This document shows, piece by piece, positions 8,024 to 15,733 of a DNA stretch of 28,259 bases (position 1 is its first letter; every line of letters starts with the position of its first letter). A program made the translations under genes and the position numbers. The notes below the pieces were generated by a model. That model saw only the letters and a program-made list of their open reading frames with translations, ran no database searches and was not told the DNA's origin. This stretch comes from Fidelibacterota bacterium (GTDB taxonomy: Bacteria > Fidelibacterota > Marinisomatia > SCGC-AAA003-L08 > GCA-002704045), in the NCBI GenBank assembly GCA_002704045.1, contig PAFF01000096.1:3206-31464 (forward strand). The letters run 5' to 3'.

Positions 8024-11000
8024 TTATTTAAGAAGCATTACTTTTTGCATTGATACATTTGATCCAGCAATAACTTTCACAAAATATACACCACTTGAAA
8101 TATTAGCAGCATCCCAAGTTATGCTATGATATCCAGCATCTAAAACGCCATCAACTAACACGTCAACTAATTGACCTGAAACGTTGTATACGTTCATAGA
8201 AACAGCAACTTCATTTACCAGTGACAATTCCATATTTGTAACTGGGTTAAATGGATTAGGATAAGCAGCACTTAATCCAAACACTGTTGGCAAACCATTT
8301 GTTAAGTTAATGTACTCACCATTGGTATTAGCTGCTATAACCTCATCAATAGTGAAGTCACCATTTGATGTGAATATTACATCATCTTCTGGTGCAACAA
8401 CAATTAAATGAGTTACATTTTCTTTAGTAACGTGCTTTGCTACCATTGCATTATTAGTTAATTCAATAGAAAAGTCTGTATCGTGAGATATTTTCATTTC
8501 GATACCAGCAACAAATCCATCAGCTTCAATAGTTACACCATTGTCAGCTTTAAAGATAGTAGCAGAATTTGCATCTACTGTTCTACCTTCAAGAATTTCA
8601 CCTACTATAATAACGATGTCTAGTACGTTAACTAATCCATCATCATTCAAGTCAGCTGTTGCAGATTCGCAAGATTCGCCATCCCAAGTTGGCTCAAGAA
8701 TCTCACCTACAATGATAACAACGTCTAGAACATTTAGCAATCCATCACCATTAGAATCACCTGTTCCTGCTGTTGAACAACCGCTAAAGCAAGCTTCGTT
8801 TGAAGCACCTGACTCTACGCCTAATGCATCGTCAAATGCTGTCACTACCCAACATCCACCATCAGATGGAAGTGAGAATGCTAAATCAAAAGCAACACCT
8901 ACATTTTCACCTGTATTTGAATCATACACGTTAAATGATGTTACTGCTCTATCAATATTATGATCAATTACAATCGGTTTAGGCTTGTAAGTATCTGTTG
9001 CTTGAACAACGTGCAATCCAGATCCATTGCTTAATGAATAATCATATCTGTATGTTCTATTATCCATCGCAGCAAGGGGCGCAGGAACACATGTCATAGT
9101 AGCAACGTTTCCGTTCCAACCATCACCATATGAATCTGAACCGTTGAAAACGTGAGTACCAGCTGGAAGAGCTAAATAACCATCATTTTCACCAGGATAT
9201 GGAGCACCACCTTGTGCCACTACATCTGGAGTATCAAAAGCTGTTATTGTCCAACTAACTTCTGACTGCCAAGATCCGCCATCAACAACTAAACTTTGTG
9301 AAGCACAATCCTCAGGAATTGTAAATGAGGCTGATCCATTAGCACCATCATCTGATATACCATCTAATGTAAATACTAAGATTGGCTCTGGACCTGTACC
9401 ATCATCATAACACTGACCACCTTCAGCTAAGTCAGCTGAGCTAGGATCAACGCATGTTGCACAAGTTCCGCCAACGTCTTCACAACTATATGATGGACCA
9501 TCAACGCAATCACCTGGGCAACAGTCACCACTGTCATATCCACAAGCTTCTACATTATTTATAGCATCACAGTAACCATCTCCTAACCAGTTATCATTTC
9601 CACCAGCTTCACCACAAGCACTTGGCTCAGGAGTATCACCAGCACAATCATAGTCACTTGTTGATGCTTCAAATAAATCACTGTAAACACCATCCGCAGT
9701 ACCTAAAATGAAGTAATATGTTTCACTAGGACCAAATCCAAAGAAGAAGAAACTACCAAAGAATGGACCAGCAGTTAGTTCTGTCAATTCTCCTGGATCA
9801 GTACCATATTGAATACTTGTAACACCACAATTATCTTCAAATGCAAATTCTAAAGCATTTGATAAAGCGCCAGTACCATCATCATAGCAACCATTTGGAT
9901 CGCCAGCATACGCAGCACCTGTAGCATTTAATTCAACGCATTCTTCAGGCTCTTCACAATCTCCACCAGCGGCTGGATCACAACAATAATCCCAAAGTCC
10001 ATCACCATCATCATCAGACTGATTGTTATCACCACAAGTATATACATCATCTACACATGTTGATTCACAACAATCACCTCCATCATAACCGCAATCAGGA
10101 TTATTATTACTAAGATCACAATATCCATCAGCTATCCATGAAATGACACCTTGACAATCTAAGTATGGATTAACTTCAAATCCATCATATTCCCAAGTTA
10201 ATGATACAGTGCCATCACCAGCATCCGATGCTTCTAAGTTGTATGGAGCACCCATTTCTGGTGTAGTACCTTCTGCTGAAGCAATGTCAGATTCACCAGC
10301 TAAATTAACTGAAGAAACACCTAGCAATGCTGTCTCACCATATGAAAAATTAATAATTGTTAGGTTATCTGCTGGGAATTCACTGTAGTGAACAGTTGTT
10401 CCAATTAGCACCCAACCTTCTCTATCAACACCACTATTAGAGTAAGATCTATGATTTTCTTGATCAAACATAGTAGAATTTGTATACTGCTTGGTTAGTG
10501 ACATTTTATGATTATAAGATCCTTTGACAAATCTTTTATCATTTGGTATGCTAGAAGCAACATCTCCTGTAGCACCAAATTCAAATTCTTGTTCAAATGG
10601 AGAACCACCAGACAATAAGATCGTACCATCTGCATCTAATATTGCCCAAGAAACTTCACTTCCCCATGAACCACCACCACAAGTAACAAGCTGTAATCCA
10701 TCTTCTATACATAATGAACCAGTACCTGAACTACCAGTATCCAATGTTACACATTCGGCTCCAACACATAGTGCATTACCGTTCCAGCCATCACCATATG
10801 TATCATTTAACTGTACATCATATAATGTTGCTTCACATATTTCTGGTTCTGGCTCACCACCATCAGTACACTGACCACCTTCAGCTAAATCAGCTGATGA
10901 AGGATCAATACAATCGTCGCAGGTTCCACCCCATGTAGCACAATCATATGTTGCATCTACACAATCACCGGGGCAACAGTCTCCACCATCATAGCCACAA

Positions 11001-13363
11001 GTTTCTGTATTATTACTAGCATCGCAGTATCCGTCAGCAACCCAAGATTGAACACCACCAGATTCTTCGCAAGGTGTTGGAACATAAGGACAAGGATCTG
11101 GACACTGCTCTGAACCAACAAGACCTGCCATATCACCACATTCTGTTGTTAAACCAGGAACAACGTTACCATCACACTCACCACCAGGTCCACCACTACA
11201 ATCGTCTGCACTACAAGCTTCGTAGTATTCAGTTCCTACAAGACTTTCAACACAAGCATCCCAAGATGCTTCACAATCAATAGGAGGTGTATCATCCCAT
11301 ATATAAATATTGTATGCATCAGCACCTTCGACAGGCGTCCATGTCATAGCTAAAGATGGACCATTATCAGGATCCAAAACACCTGTTACAACTAAATCAC
11401 TAGGTGCATCAGGAATTGGTACCGGAGGAGCACCAGCTGTAACATCAAACGTTCCAGCAGCTCCAGCAGCAAAAATATTACCATCTGCATCTACCATATC
11501 CCAAGTAATTTCACCATCATATGTTCCACCACCAACAGTTACGACATAGTCACCATCTGGCATACACAATGTTGCAAATCCATAATCTCCTGAATCAAGG
11601 GTACCTTCACCTATAAGATCACCAGCAGCAGATACAACAGTGAAAGTAGCGCCATTCCAACCATCACCCCATGAATCGTACATATTGAAAGTTACAGGCG
11701 TGTCGCAATCATCTGGACAGTCTGCAAGATCACATTCAAAAGACCCGTCCCAACATTCAGATCCTAAATCAGAACCTAAACAATCACCAGAACAGTCATT
11801 ACAGTCACCGCCATCACATCCAAATGCTTCACAAGCTAAACCTTCATTAATACCATTACCAGTAGCATCACCAAAATCTGTACAGGTACCATCACCTAAC
11901 TGATCTGGTATGCCGTCGCCTTCACCTTCTGGACATACAATACCAAAACCAGTTTCATCTGTACAATCTGCAAATATATAATATAAATCACAACCTAAGT
12001 AGAACCCAGGATAACTAGCATTCCAATATCCATAGTCTGCGCCTGGATACTGCTCACAGGACCCATCGTCTTGTGTAGCATCAGGATTGTAGTTAGGAGC
12101 ACCTTCTAACATACAACCATATACATCAGGACAAAATCCTAAACAACCAACAAATGGAGCACCACCTTCTAGAGTGATTTCACCAGTTGCATCATTTGTT
12201 AATGTCCAAGATACTTCTCCAGGCCAACTTCCGCCACCACAAGAAATATCATTTGTTGCACTTAAATCTATACAGAAACTAGCTGTACCATCTGTGCCAG
12301 TCTCTAATGTTACACACTCATCATTAACACAAAATTGATTTCCATTCCAGCCATCGCCAAAACTGTCAACCATATTAAGTGTAAAAGTATCACAATCACA
12401 AGAAGAACCATCGCCATCGCAAACTCCACAATCATCAAGTACAGAATCACCATTGCACACTCCAGCACAATCCTCTACTGCACCACCTAAAACATCACCT
12501 GCGCAATCCTCAACACAAACTTCTTCAGTATATGGACTATATGGATCATCAGAGCCGCAGCAAGCAGCACCTTCGTCTGATCCATCTAAACAATCAGCGC
12601 CCCAGCCAGCATTTCCATACTCGCTAGACCCATCGCAAAAGAAAGATGTTGATACACATAAACCATCATCACAAGCTGATTGAAAAGGAGAAGAGCATCC
12701 ACCATTGTATGTACAGCTACCATCATCTAAAGTAGCAGTATCATCATAATTTTCAGCATCAAGATCAGTACAACCCGCTACGACTGTTGCAAAAGGAACT
12801 GTCATAGCAAAAGATTCTGTTGACCCAGTTGCTAAACCAAATGAAGCCAACAAATTTCCATCTGCGTCTGAAAAGTTAGCCGTATTTCCATTCCAACCAT
12901 CTCCATAAGAATCTATTGCAACAAAAGTATAATCTCCATCTAGTAAACACAATTCAGTTACACTAGGAGCAACACCTTCATAAATTAATGTACCATCAGC
13001 AAGAAGTATCTGCCATGATACTTCAGACTGGAATGAGCCACCGTCAACAGTAAGTGTTATTAAATTATCATCACACTCTCTATCAAGATTACTATATGTA
13101 ACTTCTCCAGAATCTATAATATTAAGTGATCTATAATATTCCTGCTTTTCAATAATTGCCTGAACTACAGGATCAACTTTTTTACCATTGTTTAATTTAA
13201 CCTTAGTACTATTTTCAGCTTTTATTTGACCCATTGCTTCAATCTGGTCAACACTTTTAGCACCTTTAACCTGTTTATAATTACTGACATTATTTGCAGT
13301 TACAGATGCTACTAAACAAGCACCTATTAATAAACAAGATATTTTTTTCATGATACTATTCAT
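8024..13363 (-). CDS. Large secreted modular protein: LDLa-like, LNR-like and GDGWNG modules, dockerin, T9SS tail
   Basis: 1779 residues. The start at 13363 is fixed by AGGAGG six bases upstream, and the signal peptide ends near VASVTA. Modules in order: GDGWNG/EVSW unit (aa 100-200); 'DDGSC' motif; LDL-receptor-A-like segment (aa 225-270, ending CLDGSDEGAACC); Cys-rich 'DCAGVCNGD' repeats; second GDGWNG unit (near 335); another DDGSC motif; third (near 563); FN3-like region; LNR/Notch-like unit (near 768, DGYCDASNNTETCGYDGGDCC); fourth GDGWNG unit (near 856); FN3 start (GDGTVSLTWEY), interrupted by LNR units near 1071 and 1254 and a fifth GDGWNG unit near 1413; FN3 remainder beginning NIDRAVTSFNVYD. 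Residues 1530-1595 are a dockerin with loops DSNGDGLLNVLD and DLNDDGLVNVLD. About 100 residues with a GFVAGIEMKISHD pattern follow and may be cohesin-like. The last 85 residues (YPNPFNP to VMLLK) are a T9SS sorting domain. Probably a surface adhesin or scaffold; ligand unknown. Confidence 0.93.
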   Translation of the reverse strand: MNSIMKKISCLLIGACLVASVTANNVSNYKQVKGAKSVDQIEAMGQIKAENSTKVKLNNGKKVDPVVQAIIEKQEYYRSLNIIDSGEVTYSNLDRECDDNLITLTVDGGSFQSEVSWQILLADGTLIYEGVAPSVTELCLLDGDYTFVAIDSYGDGWNGNTANFSDADGNLLASFGLATGSTESFAMTVPFATVVAGCTDLDAENYDDTATLDDGSCTYNGGCSSPFQSACDDGLCVSTSFFCDGSSEYGNAGWGADCLDGSDEGAACCGSDDPYSPYTEEVCVEDCAGDVLGGAVEDCAGVCNGDSVLDDCGVCDGDGSSCDCDTFTLNMVDSFGDGWNGNQFCVNDECVTLETGTDGTASFCIDLSATNDISCGGGSWPGEVSWTLTNDATGEITLEGGAPFVGCLGFCPDVYGCMLEGAPNYNPDATQDDGSCEQYPGADYGYWNASYPGFYLGCDLYYIFADCTDETGFGIVCPEGEGDGIPDQLGDGTCTDFGDATGNGINEGLACEAFGCDGGDCNDCSGDCLGSDLGSECWDGSFECDLADCPDDCDTPVTFNMYDSWGDGWNGATFTVVSAAGDLIGEGTLDSGDYGFATLCMPDGDYVVTVGGGTYDGEITWDMVDADGNIFAAGAAGTFDVTAGAPPVPIPDAPSDLVVTGVLDPDNGPSLAMTWTPVEGADAYNIYIWDDTPPIDCEASWDACVESLVGTEYYEACSADDCSGGPGGECDGNVVPGLTTECGDMAGLVGSEQCPDPCPYVPTPCEESGGVQSWVADGYCDASNNTETCGYDGGDCCPGDCVDATYDCATWGGTCDDCIDPSSADLAEGGQCTDGGEPEPEICEATLYDVQLNDTYGDGWNGNALCVGAECVTLDTGSSGTGSLCIEDGLQLVTCGGGSWGSEVSWAILDADGTILLSGGSPFEQEFEFGATGDVASSIPNDKRFVKGSYNHKMSLTKQYTNSTMFDQENHRSYSNSGVDREGWVLIGTTVHYSEFPADNLTIINFSYGETALLGVSSVNLAGESDIASAEGTTPEMGAPYNLEASDAGDGTVSLTWEYDGFEVNPYLDCQGVISWIADGYCDLSNNNPDCGYDGGDCCESTCVDDVYTCGDNNQSDDDGDGLWDYCCDPAAGGDCEEPEECVELNATGAAYAGDPNGCYDDGTGALSNALEFAFEDNCGVTSIQYGTDPGELTELTAGPFFGSFFFFGFGPSETYYFILGTADGVYSDLFEASTSDYDCAGDTPEPSACGEAGGNDNWLGDGYCDAINNVEACGYDSGDCCPGDCVDGPSYSCEDVGGTCATCVDPSSADLAEGGQCYDDGTGPEPILVFTLDGISDDGANGSASFTIPEDCASQSLVVDGGSWQSEVSWTITAFDTPDVVAQGGAPYPGENDGYLALPAGTHVFNGSDSYGDGWNGNVATMTCVPAPLAAMDNRTYRYDYSLSNGSGLHVVQATDTYKPKPIVIDHNIDRAVTSFNVYDSNTGENVGVAFDLAFSLPSDGGCWVVTAFDDALGVESGASNEACFSGCSTAGTGDSNGDGLLNVLDVVIIVGEILEPTWDGESCESATADLNDDGLVNVLDIVIIVGEILEGRTVDANSATIFKADNGVTIEADGFVAGIEMKISHDTDFSIELTNNAMVAKHVTKENVTHLIVVAPEDDVIFTSNGDFTIDEVIAANTNGEYINLTNGLPTVFGLSAAYPNPFNPVTNMELSLVNEVAVSMNVYNVSGQLVDVLVDGVLDAGYHSITWDAANISSGVYFVKVIAGSNVSMQKVMLLK

Positions 13364-13369
13364 TGGTTT

Positions 13370-13375
13370 CCTCCT
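13370..13375 (-). promoter_or_regulatory. Shine-Dalgarno deciding the start of the 1779-aa gene
   Basis: AGGAGG lies six bases before ATG 13363. A second in-frame ATG four codons later would also give a good signal peptide, but its distance from this site is too great. Confidence 0.85.
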
Positions 13376-13471
13376 TTTTGAATACTAATCATAGTTTATG
13401 TTATCTAATTAATAAAATTTTTACTAACTAAATTCTAATACGGCTAAATGGATATATTTGTGACTCCAATC

Positions 13472-13506
13472 AAATAAGTATTTGAGAAGACAATACATAC
13501 TTATTT
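13472..13506. repeat. 10-bp inverted repeat in the leader region of the 1779-aa gene
   Basis: AAATAAGTAT and its exact complement ATACTTATTT are separated by 15 bases. It lies about 110-140 bases before the ATG of the 1779-aa gene. No T-run follows, so it is not a typical terminator. It could be a regulator site or an mRNA leader hairpin. In DNA this AT-rich such a repeat could also arise by chance. Confidence 0.3.
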
Positions 13507-13609
13507 CTACAAAAAACCCATAATCCGCCGATATGAATTATTTTTAATATAAAAAAAAAATACAATTTATAGTAGTTTTATTTTAATTTTTTTAAAAAAG
13601 ATGCAATAT

Positions 13610-13627
13610 ATGTGATTAATGTCACAT
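13610..13627. promoter_or_regulatory. CRP/FNR-type palindrome (TGTGA-N6-TCACA)
   Basis: ATGTGATTAATGTCACAT has perfect six-base arms around a six-base centre and matches the classic CRP half-site spacing exactly. It sits just after the stop of the arylsulfotransferase gene and about 250 bases before the ATG of the 1779-aa gene. It could control that gene or act as a weak terminator hairpin for the upstream gene. Whether the host has a matching CRP/FNR regulator cannot be seen here. Confidence 0.4.
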
Positions 13628-13633
13628 CAAAAT

Positions 13634-15667
13634 TTACCTTAGTAAGATTATTTTTTTTGTAATAATCAAATTATCCTCTAATTCTAATCTAACAAAATAA
13701 ATTCCAGTCGATTGCAAACTGGCATCCCAATTGTATATCAAGTTTTGATTTATTTCTTTATTTGAAATTAAATTCTTTATTTTTTTACCACTAATATCAA
13801 TAATTTCAATTGATAATACTTTATTAATACCAACATCTAATGTTATGTTAATATTAGAATTGAATGGATTCGGATATGCAGATATGATAAAGTCCTCAGG
13901 AACTGAAATTGTATTGTTACTTAATTGCTGATCAATACTAGATGAATAAGTTTTTTTTAATTCTTCAAAACCTTCTGGATAAATCGTAAATGTGACAATA
14001 TTATCGTCATAAATATTATTAAAATTTGCATTAAAAAATAAACTATCTTCTTTTCTTGATTCTAAGTCCATAAAACCTTGATAATTGAACCAACCATTAA
14101 GGTCCTCAATAGTATACATATATCTTTGATTTTGACTGCCTCCGTTGTAAATAATATATTTTAGTATCATTTCTTGACCTTCATATTGTATAATCTTTGT
14201 ACTATCAATCATAACAAAATCAGGTTCTATTACAGAAAAGATTTGAGGATACAAACCTGCAACTCTTTCTCCTCTATATGTTGAAAAATTTTGACCAGGT
14301 ATAACTTCCCAAACTTTTTCAGAATCTGATGTAACCTCAACCAAATATTTACTAGCTGTTGAGGTTAATAATGAATTTCCATTTGGCAATCTATCACAAT
14401 CACTCATCATTGGACTACTTAAATCGTTTGGTAGCTCATATTCCCAAACAGCCTCAGCTTGTATACCAGGTCCAGATTCATCAACAAGAATTTCTAATCC
14501 TCTTGAAGTTATCGGTAAATTTTCATTTCCGTTATCATAAATCATAATATTCCTATTATCAAGAACTTTTACTGCGTGTTGATATGAAAAATCAATTTCA
14601 GTACCAAGTTCAACATCACCACTTTCACTTTGTCGACCCATATTCCAAATTATATTTCCTGTATTATAATCAATTTTCACTATTCTACTTAAGTATCTAA
14701 CAGATAATAAAATTGAATTATCTATTTGATCATACCATATAGCATTACTATGCGTCCAATCGTAAAAACCTGAGCCAAATTCAATTGTATGTAAAATTTG
14801 GCTATAGTTCCAATCATCTAAACTAAAGTGATTGAAACAGTTCCAACTCCAAATTTGATTGCCTTGCGCATCCCATTCTAAAATTCTATCTCCTCTCCAC
14901 ATCATGCTATCAACTTCAAATGGCCAATCTGCACTAGGCAAGGGAAGCAATGTATCTTTAGAAGCAAGAGCCATAGTATTACCATTTGGGAGTCTAATCA
15001 CATCGTGATGAACACCTATCCCTTCTAAATTCGGTGGCCCTTGCCAAACAAGTTCGTTAGCTATTGTCATTTCATAGGCTCTTCCTGGAACATTATTACT
15101 TCTTCCATCAGCATATCCCAGAATATTTCCATTATTTAATAATTGCGTAAAACCTAAACCATATTCTAAACCATTATCAAACAATGGATTACTATTAACA
15201 AACCAAATAGGTTTACCCTCCAAATCTATTGCAAAAATATGCCCGCTCCACAATTGATCTAATATAGTAATTCCATCATACACTAAATCAGGCTCATATG
15301 TAATCGTATTCACATTAAATAAAACATCAGGAAGAGGAGAGGTATTAAATAAAGTTGTGTCAGACCATTCACTTAATAAACCATCATTAAATATACTTCT
15401 ACATCTCCAATAATATTCACTATCCCATTCAAAAATGTCTTCTATGACCTTTAATAAATACGAATTGTATTCATCAAAAATAATATCTTCAAAATTAGAA
15501 TCATTTGATATTTGAATTTGATAATTTTGGGTACCTGGGGTTTGAGTCCATTCAAAAGGTATATATAAGTAATTTAATGTATCTTGGCTATTAGGACTAA
15601 CAAGCAAAGGTTTGCTCATACAGAATGTAATAAAGATAATGTAAATGATATTTTTTGCTATAAACAT
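13634..15667 (-). CDS. Secreted arylsulfotransferase-family protein with T9SS sorting tail
   Basis: 677 residues. A signal peptide (about aa 1-18) and an FN3-like domain (aa 20-110, ending in 'YYWRCRSIFNDG..SEWSDT') precede a six-bladed-propeller-type arylsulfotransferase domain (about 125-460). Candidate active-site residues follow the order known for E. coli ASST (His252, His356, Arg374, His436): His220/His221 in GVHHDVIRLPNG, His306 in DWTHSNAIW, Arg324 in LLSVRYLSR and His364 in FSYQHAVKV. The 18-residue His-to-Arg spacing is the same. The family moves sulfate between phenolic compounds without PAPS. A linker beta domain follows, then a T9SS tail from about 596 (SAYPNPFNSNIN ... STGIYFVRLE), so the enzyme is probably surface-bound or released. 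There is no Shine-Dalgarno, and the ATG lies 17 bases after a terminator hairpin of the giant gene. A related non-enzymatic propeller remains possible, but the conserved residues argue for activity. Confidence 0.9.
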   Translation of the reverse strand: MFIAKNIIYIIFITFCMSKPLLVSPNSQDTLNYLYIPFEWTQTPGTQNYQIQISNDSNFEDIIFDEYNSYLLKVIEDIFEWDSEYYWRCRSIFNDGLLSEWSDTTLFNTSPLPDVLFNVNTITYEPDLVYDGITILDQLWSGHIFAIDLEGKPIWFVNSNPLFDNGLEYGLGFTQLLNNGNILGYADGRSNNVPGRAYEMTIANELVWQGPPNLEGIGVHHDVIRLPNGNTMALASKDTLLPLPSADWPFEVDSMMWRGDRILEWDAQGNQIWSWNCFNHFSLDDWNYSQILHTIEFGSGFYDWTHSNAIWYDQIDNSILLSVRYLSRIVKIDYNTGNIIWNMGRQSESGDVELGTEIDFSYQHAVKVLDNRNIMIYDNGNENLPITSRGLEILVDESGPGIQAEAVWEYELPNDLSSPMMSDCDRLPNGNSLLTSTASKYLVEVTSDSEKVWEVIPGQNFSTYRGERVAGLYPQIFSVIEPDFVMIDSTKIIQYEGQEMILKYIIYNGGSQNQRYMYTIEDLNGWFNYQGFMDLESRKEDSLFFNANFNNIYDDNIVTFTIYPEGFEELKKTYSSSIDQQLSNNTISVPEDFIISAYPNPFNSNINITLDVGINKVLSIEIIDISGKKIKNLISNKEINQNLIYNWDASLQSTGIYFVRLELEDNLIITKKIILLR

Positions 15668-15681
15668 TGTTAAAATAACAT

Positions 15682-15717
15682 AAAAAAAAAAGTCCCATAA
15701 ATTAAGGGACTTTTTTT
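15682..15717 (-). terminator. Rho-independent terminator of the giant PKD gene
   Basis: AGTCCC/GGGACT core, extended by A/T pairs to about 12 bp, around a 9-base loop, with a run of nine to ten T on the minus strand. It starts 17 bases past the stop of the giant gene. The A/T flanks make it partly usable from the other strand as well. Confidence 0.88.
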
Positions 15718-15733
15718 ATCAATATATTTATTT

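Noticed and set aside
8541..8963. 140-aa open frame on the plus strand opposite the dockerin region
   Set aside because: It lies wholly inside the 1779-aa gene, has no recognisable domain or ribosome site, and is low-complexity Ser/Thr/Pro sequence as expected from the reverse of an Asp/Gly-rich repeat gene.
10524..12683. Several 60-120-aa plus-strand open frames
   Set aside because: All are antisense to the Cys- and Gly-rich part of the 1779-aa gene, and their Gln/His/Pro/Ser-rich composition mirrors its codons. No start signals or domains were seen.
13540..13600. Long A/T runs as a promoter UP element
   Set aside because: The region is AT-rich throughout, and no convincing -35/-10 pair could be fixed by eye before the 1779-aa gene.
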